A DNA stretch of 64,000 nt from Tessaracoccus antarcticus. GTDB taxonomy: Bacteria > Actinomycetota > Actinomycetes > Propionibacteriales > Propionibacteriaceae. Position 1 is the first letter of the stretch, and the number at the start of each line of letters is the position of its first letter. Positions 28,604-36,884 of this stretch are shown here, in pieces. The translations under genes were made by a program, and so were the position numbers. The notes below the pieces were generated by a model. That model was not told where the DNA came from, ran no database searches, and was given only the letters and a program-made list of their open reading frames with translations. Where the stretch lies: the NCBI RefSeq assembly GCF_003688855.1, contig NZ_REFW01000001.1, positions 1,550,001-1,614,000 on the forward strand, read 5' to 3'.

Positions 28604-29410
28604 GTGGAGGACATCGTCAACAGGCCCATCGGCATCTTCGACTCCGGCTTCGGAGGCCTGACCGTCATGCGGGCACTCGTGGACCAGCTCCCGAACGAGG
28701 ACTTTCTCTACCTGGGCGACACTGCCCGTGCCCCCTACGGTCCGCTGCCCATCGCCCAGGTCCGCGAATATGCGCTGCAGGGGCTCGACCATCTGGCCGG
28801 CATGGGAGTGAAGGCGCTGGTCATCGCGTGCAACTCGGCGTCGGCGGCCGTGCTGCGCGACGCCCGTGAGCGGTACTCCATACCCATCCACGAGGTCATC
28901 CTGCCTGCCGCCAAGCGCGCTGTCGCAGCCACGCGCAACGGCCGCGTCGGGGTGGTGTGCACGCAGGCCACGGCCACGTCGGGGTCCTACAACGACGCCT
29001 TCGCCGTCGCCGGTGACCTGTCGCTGACCACCCGGGCCTGTCCCCGGTTTGTGGAGTTCGTCGAACAGGGCATCACCGGCGGCAAGGAACTGCTGGGCGT
29101 GGCGGAGGAGTACCTGCGTCCGCTCATCGACGCGGACATCGACACGCTCATCCTCGGGTGCACGCACTACCCGCTGCTCGCCGGGGTCATCAACTACGTG
29201 ATGGGCGACGAGGTCACACTGGTCTCCAGTGCTGAGACGTGCGCGCAGTCCGTCTACTCCGGCATGACCACGCGAGGCCTCCTGCACGACCAGCCCCGGC
29301 AGGCCACCCGCACCTTCCTCACCACCGGCGACGCCGTCGATTTCAATGGGATCGGCCGCCGGTTGCTGGGGGAGTTCGTCACCGGCGCCACTACAGTTGC
29401 ACTCGACTGA
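28604..29410 (+). CDS. murI: glutamate racemase
   Basis: 268 residues; provides D-glutamate for peptidoglycan. Both catalytic cysteines are present: VIACNSASAAVLRD and LILGCTHYPLL. The start IGIFDSGFGGLTVMRAL and the loop GDTARAPYG are conserved. GTG 28604 is supported by the upstream TAGACT and the absence of a better start before the conserved residues. Confidence 0.95.
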   Translation: MEDIVNRPIGIFDSGFGGLTVMRALVDQLPNEDFLYLGDTARAPYGPLPIAQVREYALQGLDHLAGMGVKALVIACNSASAAVLRDARERYSIPIHEVILPAAKRAVAATRNGRVGVVCTQATATSGSYNDAFAVAGDLSLTTRACPRFVEFVEQGITGGKELLGVAEEYLRPLIDADIDTLILGCTHYPLLAGVINYVMGDEVTLVSSAETCAQSVYSGMTTRGLLHDQPRQATRTFLTTGDAVDFNGIGRRLLGEFVTGATTVALD

Positions 29411-29432
29411 AATCGACGAAGGAGAACCCACC

Positions 29433-29600
29433 ATGTGCCACAAGGTCACCTGCGACGTCTGCGGCAAGCCCACCTGGGAAGGCTGCGGCGACCACATCGA
29501 GCATGCACTGACCGGCGTTCCCGTCGATGAGCGATGCCACTGCAAGGCCTACCAGGGCACCGACGAGCCGGCCAAGGGGCCCAGCGTCTCCTCCTGGTGA
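29433..29600 (+). CDS. small cysteine-rich protein
   Basis: 55 residues with six cysteines: MCHKVTCDVCGKPTWEGCGD, then ERCHCKAY. The C-x4-C-x2-C-x7-C spacing and the histidines suggest a zinc ribbon or similar metal site. GGAG at 29421-29424 precedes ATG 29433. It sits between murI and rph. Similar short proteins occur in varied bacteria, but I do not recognise an assigned function. Confidence 0.7.
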   Translation: MCHKVTCDVCGKPTWEGCGDHIEHALTGVPVDERCHCKAYQGTDEPAKGPSVSSW

Positions 29601-29733
29601 GCCTCCGCGGCTGACCGGAGACGCCCCGCGCGCTGGCTGCCGGGGAGCCCGGCTCCATGGTGAGCACCCGCCGCCGCGATTCGGGTCACGGTCCGCAAAG
29701 AGAACCGGTGACAGGCAGCTGTCAGGGGCGCGC

Positions 29734-29739
29734 TAGGTT
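29734..29739 (+). promoter_or_regulatory. rph -10 element
   Basis: TAGGTT ends seven bases before ATG 29747, and there is no ribosome site. It probably drives the rph-rdgB-thyA-folA run. Confidence 0.5.
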
Positions 29740-29746
29740 GTTCGGC

Positions 29747-30487
29747 ATGACGACCCCCTCGACCCCCGGCAGCCGCATTGATGGCCGCGCGCCCGACCAG
29801 CTCCGCCCCATCGGCATCACCCGCGGCTGGCTCGACCACGCCGAGGGCTCCGTCCTCGTGGAGTACGGCAGGACCCGCGTGCTCGTCGCGGCAAGCGTCA
29901 CCACGGGTGTGCCGCGCTGGCGCAAGGACTCGGGGCTCGGGTGGGTCACGGCCGAGTACGCGATGCTGCCGCGCGCCACACACACCCGCTCCGACCGCGA
30001 ATCCGTGCGAGGGCGCATCGGCGGCCGCACCCACGAGATCTCACGCCTCATCGGCCGGTCGCTGCGCGCCGTCGTTGACTTCAAGGCACTGGGGGAGAAC
30101 ACCATCGTGCTGGACTGCGACGTCCTGCAGGCCGACGGCGGCACCCGCACCGCTGCCATCACCGGCGCCTACGTGGCGCTGGCCGACGCCGTTTCCCACC
30201 TGCGCGGCCTCGGTCGTCTCAAGGGCGAGCCGCTCATGGACTCGGTCTCCGCCATCTCCGCCGGATTCGTGGGCGGCGTCCCGCTGCTGGATCTCGCGTA
30301 TGAGGAGGATTCCACGGCGGGCACCGACATGAACATCGTCATGACGGGCTCCGGTGACTACATCGAGGTGCAGGGCACCGCCGAGGGCAAACCGTTCAGT
30401 CGTGCAGAGCTCGACGTGCTGCTCGAGCTGGGGGCCCAGGGCTGCCGGGACCTCACCGAGATCCAGAACAAGGCACTCCTTCGATGA
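29747..30487 (+). CDS. rph: ribonuclease PH
   Basis: 246 residues; phosphorolytic 3'-to-5' trimming of tRNA precursors. Motifs: [13 protein letters not shown] at the N-terminus, [21 protein letters not shown] in the catalytic region, and [21 protein letters not shown] with the phosphate-binding GGTR. ATG 29747 is chosen from the TAGGTT seven bases upstream. The ATGA overlap with rdgB shows translational coupling, a common actinobacterial pairing. Confidence 0.95.
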   Translation: MTTPSTPGSRIDGRAPDQLRPIGITRGWLDHAEGSVLVEYGRTRVLVAASVTTGVPRWRKDSGLGWVTAEYAMLPRATHTRSDRESVRGRIGGRTHEISRLIGRSLRAVVDFKALGENTIVLDCDVLQADGGTRTAAITGAYVALADAVSHLRGLGRLKGEPLMDSVSAISAGFVGGVPLLDLAYEEDSTAGTDMNIVMTGSGDYIEVQGTAEGKPFSRAELDVLLELGAQGCRDLTEIQNKALLR

Positions 30488-31083
30488 CGCGCCGCATCGT
30501 CCTGGCCACCCGGAACCCGAAGAAGCTTCTGGAGCTGCGCCGCGTCGTGGAGGCCGCAGACGTCGACGTCGAGATCCTCGGACTGGAGGACTTCCCGCCG
30601 CAGCCCGAGCCGGAGGAGACCGAGAAGACGTTCGAGGGCAACGCTTTCATCAAGGCGGCTGCCGCGGCCTCCCACACGGGGCTGGAGGCAATCGCCGATG
30701 ATTCCGGCATCGCCGTGGACGAACTGAACGGCATGCCGGGGGTGCGCTCCGCACGCTGGGCCGGCCCGGCCTGCGACGACGTCGCCAACCTGGAACTCCT
30801 GCTTGCCCAACTCGACGGCGTCCCCGCCGACCGCCGTGGGGGCCAGTTCGTCTGCGCTCTCGCGCACGTCACTCCCGGCGGCAAGCGGCGAGTCTTCCGC
30901 GGCGAGATGTCCGGCCACGTCGCCACGGCGCCGCGTGGGGAGAACGGCTTCGGCTACGACCCCATCTTCATCCCCGAGGGCAGCATCAGGACCACCGCGG
31001 AGATGGGTGCCGACGAGAAGGACGCCATCAGCCACCGCGGCCACGCGGTGCGGACTTTCGTCGAGTGGTTGAAGGAGGGTTGA
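30484..31083 (+). CDS. rdgB: XTP/dITP diphosphatase (HAM1/RdgB)
   Basis: 199 residues; removes non-canonical purine nucleotides such as dITP and XTP. It opens [15 protein letters not shown], has [18 protein letters not shown], the acidic metal site [20 protein letters not shown] and [13 protein letters not shown] near the end, and finishes [10 protein letters not shown]. Fully intact. It overlaps rph by four bases and lies one base before thyA. Confidence 0.95.
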   Translation: MTRRIVLATRNPKKLLELRRVVEAADVDVEILGLEDFPPQPEPEETEKTFEGNAFIKAAAAASHTGLEAIADDSGIAVDELNGMPGVRSARWAGPACDDVANLELLLAQLDGVPADRRGGQFVCALAHVTPGGKRRVFRGEMSGHVATAPRGENGFGYDPIFIPEGSIRTTAEMGADEKDAISHRGHAVRTFVEWLKEG

Positions 31084-31084
31084 C

Positions 31085-31894
31085 GTGCAGCAGTACCTTG
31101 ACCTCCTCACCAAGATCCTCGACGAGGGCGTGGACAAGCCGGACCGCACCGGCACAGGGACCCGCAGCATCTTCGGCCACCAGATGCGCTTCGACCTCCG
31201 TGAGGGCTTCCCCCTGCTGACCACCAAGAAGGTCCACACCCGCAGCGTCTTCGGTGAGCTGCTGTGGTTCCTGCGCGGCGACACCAACATTGCGTGGCTG
31301 CACGAGAACCGGATCTCCATCTGGGACGAGTGGGCGGACGAGAACGGTGACCTCGGCCCCATCTACGGGCACCAGTGGCGGTCCTGGCCCACCCCCGACG
31401 GTCGACACGTCGACCAGTTGGCCGACGTCGTCGCTGCCCTGCGCAGCAACCCGGATTCCCGCCGCCACATCGTCTCAGCATGGAACGTGGCCGACATCGA
31501 GGACATGGCGCTGCCACCGTGCCACACGCTGTTCCAGTTCTACGTCACCCCCGTGGAGGGGGGCAGGGGGCGGCTGAGCTGTCAGCTCTACCAGCGCTCC
31601 GCTGATGTGTTCCTGGGGGTGCCGTTCAACATCGCCAGCTACGCCCTGCTGACGCACCTGGTGGCCCAGGTCTGCGACCTCGACGTGGGCGACTTCGTCC
31701 ACACCCTCGGCGACGCGCACATCTACTCCAACCACCGCCACCAGGTGGCCGAGCAGCTCTCGCGCACGCCCGGCGCGCTGCCGAGCCTGTGGGTCAACCC
31801 CGAGGTCAGGGCCATCGACGCCTTCGGCCTCGACGACATCGCCGTGCGGGACTACCATCCCGCCCCGCCCATCAAGGCACCCGTTGCGGTCTGA
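31085..31894 (+). CDS. thyA: thymidylate synthase
   Basis: 269 residues; methylates dUMP with methylenetetrahydrofolate. [19 protein letters not shown] is at the N-terminus, the nucleophilic cysteine is in [12 protein letters not shown], and [19 protein letters not shown] and [13 protein letters not shown] are present. The GTG start at 31085 follows rdgB directly. folA follows 10 bp downstream, and the thyA-folA pair recycles the dihydrofolate produced. Confidence 0.96.
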   Translation: MQQYLDLLTKILDEGVDKPDRTGTGTRSIFGHQMRFDLREGFPLLTTKKVHTRSVFGELLWFLRGDTNIAWLHENRISIWDEWADENGDLGPIYGHQWRSWPTPDGRHVDQLADVVAALRSNPDSRRHIVSAWNVADIEDMALPPCHTLFQFYVTPVEGGRGRLSCQLYQRSADVFLGVPFNIASYALLTHLVAQVCDLDVGDFVHTLGDAHIYSNHRHQVAEQLSRTPGALPSLWVNPEVRAIDAFGLDDIAVRDYHPAPPIKAPVAV

Positions 31895-31904
31895 GGAGCA
31901 AGGC

Positions 31905-32381
31905 ATGAGGATCGTGGCGATCGCGGGCGTGGCCGACAACGGTGTCATCGGTGACGCATGCGACATGGTGTGGCACATCCCCGAGGACTTCAAACGGTTC
32001 AAGGCACTGACGACCGGCAACACCCTGATCTTCGGCCGCCGCACCCACGAGGGCATTGGCCGCGTCCTGCCGAACAGGCGCGTCATCGTCGTCACCCGCG
32101 ACCCTGCGTGGAGCGACGACGGTGTCGAGGTGGCACACACCATCGAGGAGGCACTGGAGATGGCCGCCCAGACACCTGAACGCGTGTGCTACGTCGGCGG
32201 CGGCGGCGAGATCTACAGGGCGGCGTGGCCGTACCTCACCGAGCTGGACATCACGCACGTGCACCAGTCCCCGGAGGGGGACACCACGTTCCCGCTCATC
32301 CGCGTGCGGGAGTGGACGGAAATCTCCCGGGAGCCCAGGGGTGGCTTCGACTTCGTGCAGTACCGCCCCACCCCGCAGTGA
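31905..32381 (+). CDS. folA: dihydrofolate reductase
   Basis: 158 residues; reduces dihydrofolate with NADPH. It contains VADNGVIGD, the substrate region MVWHIPEDFKRFKALTTGN with the acidic E of PED in place of the usual D/E, GRRTHEGIGRVLPNRRVIVV, and the cofactor loop CYVGGGGEIYRAAWPYL. ATG 31905 follows GAGGAGC. The stop overlaps GTG 32378 of the LOG-family gene. Confidence 0.93.
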   Translation: MRIVAIAGVADNGVIGDACDMVWHIPEDFKRFKALTTGNTLIFGRRTHEGIGRVLPNRRVIVVTRDPAWSDDGVEVAHTIEEALEMAAQTPERVCYVGGGGEIYRAAWPYLTELDITHVHQSPEGDTTFPLIRVREWTEISREPRGGFDFVQYRPTPQ

Positions 32382-33490
32382 TCGGCCGGGACCCCGTGAT
32401 GCACGAGATCGAGACGCTCGCACAGTTCGACGAGGTGGTCGCAGCTGGTCACGGCCTGGACCATTGCGTCGTGCAGTCGTTGGACCTGCGTGCACGGGAG
32501 GATGCGCTGGCGCGCTGCACCGTGGATGCGACCCTGTTCATGGGCTGCGATGTGGGCGCGGCCGAGGAGGACCTCCGCGCCCGGGGCGCCCTGCTGTTCC
32601 CAAAAATCCCCGACTCCCCCCTCAACCCGTACAGGGCGTCGTTGTACAGGGCTGTCAACCTGTACGACACGATGCCGGCAGGCAGCTACGCCGACAGCTT
32701 CGACGCTCTCGCCTACGCCTGGACGCGGGCGGGCGGCGGCATGCCGTCGCTGCAGAAGACGCTGGTGGCGGCACTCCACGACCATGCCATCTCCGACGCG
32801 CTCGAGGAGTACCTCGATGATCTTGGCCAGCAGCAGGTGGTGGGGGTCATGGGAGGCCACGCCGTGGAGCGTGGATCGTCGGGGTATGCAACCACGGCGG
32901 CCCTGGGAATGACCCTGGCACAGGAGGGTTTCCTCGTGGCCTCCGGCGGCGGACCGGGCGCCATGGAGGCGGCCAACCTGGGCGCCCGACTCTCGCCCCA
33001 CGGGCCGGAGGCACTGGGGGAGGCGCTGGGGATGTTGGCCAGCGTGCCCAGCTTCAGACCGTCGATCGACGACTGGGTCAGGGTGGCCTTCGATGTGAAG
33101 GCGCGCTTCGCCGGCGGCGCCGACACCCTCGGCGTCCCCACCTGGTTCTACGGGCACGAGCCGCCGAACGTATTTGCCACCCGCATCGCGAAGTACTGCT
33201 CCAACGCCGTGAGGGAGGCCACCCTGCTGGAGCTGTGCCGGGGTGGGCTCATCTTCCTGCCCGGGGCAGCGGGCACCGTCCAGGAGCTGTTCCAGGCCGT
33301 CACGGCCAACTACTACGCCACGGACCCGTCCACCATCACGCCGCTGGTGCTCGTCGGCATCCAGCAGTGGGGTGGTGTGCTGCCGGCCTGGCCGTTGCTG
33401 CGCTCGCTGGGTACCGGCAGGGCGATGGGGGATGCCATCGCACTGGTGGACACCATCGAGGAGGCTGGCGCCTGGCTGGCTGCGAGGTAG
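32378..33490 (+). CDS. LOG-family (lysine decarboxylase-like) protein with N-terminal extension
   Basis: 370 residues. Residues about 145-370 form a LOG/TIGR00730 Rossmann fold: VGVMGGHAVERGSS, LVASGGGPGAMEAANLGA and FLPGAAGTVQELFQAV. The last replaces the canonical PGGxGTxxE with PGAAGTVQE, keeping the glutamate. The first 130 residues (HEIETLAQFDEVVAAGHGLD and onward) are an extra domain typical of long actinobacterial members. Family enzymes cleave nucleotide monophosphates at the N-glycosidic bond; cytokinin activation is one case. Starts at GTG 32378, GTG 32396 and ATG 32399 are possible; the GTGA overlap favours the first. Its TAG stop forms the start of the dinB -10. Confidence 0.82.
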   Translation: MIGRDPVMHEIETLAQFDEVVAAGHGLDHCVVQSLDLRAREDALARCTVDATLFMGCDVGAAEEDLRARGALLFPKIPDSPLNPYRASLYRAVNLYDTMPAGSYADSFDALAYAWTRAGGGMPSLQKTLVAALHDHAISDALEEYLDDLGQQQVVGVMGGHAVERGSSGYATTAALGMTLAQEGFLVASGGGPGAMEAANLGARLSPHGPEALGEALGMLASVPSFRPSIDDWVRVAFDVKARFAGGADTLGVPTWFYGHEPPNVFATRIAKYCSNAVREATLLELCRGGLIFLPGAAGTVQELFQAVTANYYATDPSTITPLVLVGIQQWGGVLPAWPLLRSLGTGRAMGDAIALVDTIEEAGAWLAAR

Positions 33491-33493
33491 CCT
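33488..33493 (+). promoter_or_regulatory. dinB -10 element overlapping the LOG gene stop codon
   Basis: TAGCCT begins with the TAG stop of the upstream gene and ends seven bases before ATG 33501. No ribosome site is present. The arrangement is the same as at manB. No LexA-type box is obvious. Confidence 0.5.
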
Positions 33494-33500
33494 CTGCTGC

Positions 33501-34811
33501 ATGCGTTCCGCGGCCACCATTTTGCACCTGGACCTCGACGCATTCTTCGCCGCCGTCGAACAGCGGGACAAGCCGAGCCTCCGGGGCAAGCCCGTGGTGG
33601 TGGGCGGTGGAGGCCCACGCGGCGTGGTGGCCACCGCCAGCTACGAGGCACGGGTCTTCGGGGTGAGGTCCGCCATGCCGGGCACGGAGGCACGACGCAA
33701 GTGTCCCCATGCAGCGTTCCTCGGCGGACGATTCGAGGCTTACAGGCAATCCTCGCAGGTGGTGATGGCGCTTCTGGCGGAGGTGTCGCCCGCCGTCGAG
33801 CCCCTGAGTCTCGATGAGGCGTTCGTCGACCTCGCACTGAGCCACTGGGACCCGGCCCGCCTTGCTCACAACGTTGCCGAGCTGAGGGCGGAGCTGACCC
33901 GACGCACCGGCGGGCTGACGGCATCCGTGGGGGTGGGAACCAGCAAGTTCGTGGCGAAAGTGGCCTCCGAGGCGGCCAAGCCCGACGGGGCCAGGATCAT
34001 TGCACCCGGTGAGGAGCTGGACTTCATCGTCGACCTGCCCGTGCGGGCGATCCCCGGGGTGGGGCCGGTCACGGAGACCAGGTTGCAGGCCATCGGCATG
34101 CACACCGTCGCAGACCTGAGGCGCTCGAGCCGGGACGAACTCGTCCGTGAGCTGGGGAAGGCCTCGGGGGAGGGGCTGTCGGGGCTGGCCTTCGCCAGGG
34201 ACGACAGGAGCGTGCAGGCCGAACGCGAGGCCAAATCCATCTCGACGGAGGACACCTTCCCCACCGACATCAAGGAGCGGGCTGAACTGGAGGTCATCCT
34301 CCGGCGGGACGCAGCACACGTGGCCAAGCGGATCCGGGCCACGGGTGTGTTCGCCCGCACCGTCGGCATCAAGGTGCGGATGGGAGACTTCACCACGGTG
34401 TCCAAGGCGCGATCCGTGGGCGGCGCCACCGACCGGGAGGAAGCGATCTCCGCCATCGCCATTGACCTGCTGTCGGAGGTGGACGTGCGGGCGGGAGTGC
34501 GACTCCTGGGGGTGGCGGCATCCAACTTCGTGCAGTCGGCACAGGAACAACTCTTCGAGGATGAGGCGCCGCCGCCGGCCGAGACCCTGACCACGAGCGA
34601 GGTGGACACCTCCGGGGTGCGCGGTCGGGGGTGGTTCCCCGGCGCGGATGTGGAGCACCCCGAGTTCGGCCGGGGATGGGTGTGGGGGTCGGGTCTGGGC
34701 CGGGTGACAGTGCGATTCGAGACGCGGGATTCAGGACCGGGCCCGGTGCGGACGTTCTCCACCGAGGATCCCGCGCTGCAGCCCACCCAGGAGCTGCCGG
34801 CGCTGCCCTAG
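33501..34811 (+). CDS. dinB: DNA polymerase IV (Y family)
   Basis: 436 residues; error-prone translesion polymerase. Palm motifs are LHLDLDAFFAAVEQRD and PLSLDEAFVDLAL, the second with the two catalytic acidic residues; VGVGTSKFVAKVASEAAKP and IPGVGPVTETRLQAIG (helix-hairpin-helix) follow. The sequence QEQLF after the little-finger domain resembles a beta-clamp-binding motif. The last 65 residues (GADVEHPEFGRGWVWGSGLG) are an actinobacterial C-terminal extension. The TAG stop shares CTAG with the stop of the convergent gene. Confidence 0.93.
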   Translation: MRSAATILHLDLDAFFAAVEQRDKPSLRGKPVVVGGGGPRGVVATASYEARVFGVRSAMPGTEARRKCPHAAFLGGRFEAYRQSSQVVMALLAEVSPAVEPLSLDEAFVDLALSHWDPARLAHNVAELRAELTRRTGGLTASVGVGTSKFVAKVASEAAKPDGARIIAPGEELDFIVDLPVRAIPGVGPVTETRLQAIGMHTVADLRRSSRDELVRELGKASGEGLSGLAFARDDRSVQAEREAKSISTEDTFPTDIKERAELEVILRRDAAHVAKRIRATGVFARTVGIKVRMGDFTTVSKARSVGGATDREEAISAIAIDLLSEVDVRAGVRLLGVAASNFVQSAQEQLFEDEAPPPAETLTTSEVDTSGVRGRGWFPGADVEHPEFGRGWVWGSGLGRVTVRFETRDSGPGPVRTFSTEDPALQPTQELPALP

Positions 34812-35725
34812 TGGCCGGTGTGGGGCAGGCCCGGGCCGGCGGATGCGGCGGCGCACACCTGCACCGATGCAGCATCGGAGGCGACGTTCTTGCCCTCGTC
34901 GCCGGCGACGACCGCCGTCGTGTTGTACGGGGTGCATTTCCCGGCCCGGCCGTCGAGTTGCACCCGGTAGGCGAACCGGGCGGTGGAGCCCTGGAGCGTG
35001 CCGGATTCCGGGGTCATCAGTCGCAGGGAGCCGTCGGTGCCCACGGTCAACGAGCCCAGGACGGAGAGTTCGGCACCGTCGATGTCCTGGACGTCCACGG
35101 TGTTGTCCAGATACAGGCCGTCCCAGCTGATCTCCTCGGCCGGTGTGGTGAGGGTGTGCTCCACCCCGCCGTCGGACCAGGTCACGGCAGCCACGTTGCT
35201 GTCGGTTGTTCGGGGCTGGAAGTTGGTGCCCGTGTCGCAGGTGAAGGTGAAGTCCGTGCTGCTCGCGGCGGGAATGACCCTCCCCAGGCCGTCGGCCACC
35301 ACACAGGTGATCCCGGCGAAGGTGTCACTGATGGTTGCGAGGCGCGACGTGGTCGCCGGGTTGGTCACGCTGATGGTGCCGCGGACGTCGGATGATGTGA
35401 GCGTACGACCCGTGTGGGTAACCTCCACCATGTAGCCCACGCTGGTGGGGCCTGTGCCCCGCAGATCAACGCGCGCATTCTTTGGCTCGGACCTGATGGA
35501 CCACGCATTGGTGGTGACATGGGAGCCTGTAATGGTACTCAATATTTTTGGCAAATTGCCAGATGTTGCACTCTCGGTGGGAAAAACGGGAGCCGCCGGG
35601 GTGGGCTCTTCAGCCACCCCCGACGGCATGCCGTTCACCGTGATGAACACCGTCCCGGCTGCGACCAAGGCCGCACGGCGACGCACTGAGTGCGTCCCCC
35701 CGGACAAACGAGCCAGTGACCCCAT
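34808..35725 (-). CDS. secreted surface-type protein ending in LPHTG without an anchor
   Basis: 305 residues. ATG 35725 follows GGGGGAAGG and gives a basic N-terminus plus hydrophobic segment (RRRAALVAAGTVFITVNG), a signal-peptide-like start. The body is Thr/Ser-rich and beta-prone (TLTSSDVRGTISVTNPATTS), with C-terminal cysteines. It ends GLPHTGH-stop: an LPxTG-like sortase motif with only one residue after it, and no hydrophobic segment or charged tail. Continuing past the stop in the same frame shows no hydrophobic helix. The stop shares CTAG with dinB. Either a truncated wall protein or a soluble secreted one. Confidence 0.7.
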   Translation of the reverse strand: MGSLARLSGGTHSVRRRAALVAAGTVFITVNGMPSGVAEEPTPAAPVFPTESATSGNLPKILSTITGSHVTTNAWSIRSEPKNARVDLRGTGPTSVGYMVEVTHTGRTLTSSDVRGTISVTNPATTSRLATISDTFAGITCVVADGLGRVIPAASSTDFTFTCDTGTNFQPRTTDSNVAAVTWSDGGVEHTLTTPAEEISWDGLYLDNTVDVQDIDGAELSVLGSLTVGTDGSLRLMTPESGTLQGSTARFAYRVQLDGRAGKCTPYNTTAVVAGDEGKNVASDAASVQVCAAASAGPGLPHTGH

Positions 35726-35940
35726 GTCGACCTTCCCCCCAGAAGGACCGACCTGGCCGGCCGGAACGATTTGCTTCAAGACTTTTCCGACAATTCGCCG
35801 GATTGTTCCTGTTGGCAAAACCATAGCGGCAAATCAACCGGGACGCCAACAGTTGATGCAAAAACCCCCAAAGTTGATTGGTATTCGCGCCGAAGGGCGG
35901 GCACGGCCATCAGGCGCGGGGCTGCCGGTGGACCCGCTGC

Positions 35941-35946
35941 TAGAAT
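35941..35946 (+). promoter_or_regulatory. tRNA-Leu -10 element
   Basis: TAGAAT lies 14 bases before the first base of the tRNA-Leu gene. The 80-bp stretch upstream is comparatively A/T-rich. Confidence 0.4.
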
Positions 35947-35960
35947 CGCTGCGCCAGCCA

Positions 35961-36042
35961 GCCGAAGTGGTGGAATTGGTAGACACGCAGGATTTAGGAT
36001 CCTGTGCCTTCGGGCGTGAGGGTTCAAGTCCCTTCTTCGGCA
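35961..36042 (+). tRNA. tRNA-Leu(UAG)
   Basis: The acceptor stem GCCGAAG/CTTCGGC closes, with discriminator A at 36042. The anticodon stem CAGGA/TCCTG encloses loop TTTAGGA with anticodon TAG at 35995-35997, a long variable arm follows (class II), and the T arm is GGTTCAAGTCC. The 82-nt gene is intact. Its 3' end is the left attachment site of the island, and insertion has kept the tRNA functional. Confidence 0.95.
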
Positions 36043-36043
36043 C
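36019..36043 (+). repeat. attL core (25-bp direct repeat, left copy)
   Basis: The copy begins AGGGTTCAAGTCC and ends TTCGGCAC; it covers the T arm and 3' acceptor strand of tRNA-Leu. The flanking bases differ from the right copy on both sides, which fixes the limits. Confidence 0.88.
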
Positions 36044-36104
36044 GACACCTATGGCCCTTTGGCTAGGGGTTTTCCTTCCAGGCAATCCACCGAGGCGTCA
36101 TGGT

Positions 36105-36125
36105 GTGCCCAATACGTGCCCAATG
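36105..36125 (+). repeat. left arm-type integrase sites (two copies)
   Basis: Two direct copies of GTGCCCAAT at 36105 and 36116 are spaced 11 bp apart, about 60 bp inside attL. The same unit occurs three times beside the integrase start. This is the expected pattern for arm-binding sites of a tyrosine recombinase. Confidence 0.65.
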
Positions 36126-36278
36126 GCATGGCGTTTGGGCCCCCTCACAGGAATTGACACCACGCTAGGGGACTCACCCGAATAGAGCGAGCGGCATGGC
36201 GAACCCGATTGCAGCGAGCGGAGGTGGGTCCTCGTGAGCCGACGCTCGAGTGTGCCGCCCCTAGCTCGGGGCGTTCAC

Positions 36279-36884
36279 CTAGTAGAATTCGTGTGACTGG
36301 GCCGCGGCCCTTCGCTCCGCACCCAGTTCGGAGACTAGCGATGAAGCACCTTCTACCCCATCCAGGATCCAGACGGGACCGTCCCTGCCGGTGGTCGTCA
36401 TAAGAACACCCTCCTCCGCGAGAGCGAGAGCCCCTGCCGAGTACCTGTGCGAGCGATCATCTCTTGCGACCCCCGTTACTCCCACAAGAGTCGCTCCCCG
36501 CAGCAGGCTGCGGCGCGCTCGGGCCACGACACGCTGCCAGCATTTGAATCCTTCCGGTTCGGACGCAACAGCACCTATCATCATTTCATTGAGATGTCCG
36601 TCTGACGGATGCATGATCATGACGCTCAAGAAACCCGGGTTCTGGTCCATGAACTCTAGGTTCGTCCACCGGCGGTCGTCGAGGAAAGGTTCAGTCCTGA
36701 AGAGGGCTAGGTACACGTTGGCCCTTGACAGGGTCACGTCCCATCTGTCCCTCTCCATGACGATCCTGCGGTCATCAAACGTCAGCGCCACCCCTTGGCA
36801 GTCCAATCCTGCTAGCCAGCGGCGTAGGAGAGTTCCGACTTCACTGGCAGGCGCATGGAACTGCAACCGTGTCGACATCGTCAT
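36279..36884 (-). CDS. island cargo gene B, unknown function
   Basis: 201 residues, family not recognised. It has no signal peptide or membrane helix. The N-terminal half (LQFHAPASEVGTLLRRWLAG, then GVALTFDDRRIVMERDRWDV) looks like mixed alpha/beta; the C-terminal half has VWILDGVEGASSLVSELGAE. No catalytic motif is visible. The ATG overlaps the stop of gene A by four bases (ATGA), so the two are translationally coupled and probably form a functional pair. Its role with the nuclease-like gene A is unknown: a sensor, inhibitor or accessory subunit. Confidence 0.75.
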   Translation of the reverse strand: MTMSTRLQFHAPASEVGTLLRRWLAGLDCQGVALTFDDRRIVMERDRWDVTLSRANVYLALFRTEPFLDDRRWTNLEFMDQNPGFLSVMIMHPSDGHLNEMMIGAVASEPEGFKCWQRVVARARRSLLRGATLVGVTGVARDDRSHRYSAGALALAEEGVLMTTTGRDGPVWILDGVEGASSLVSELGAERRAAAQSHEFY

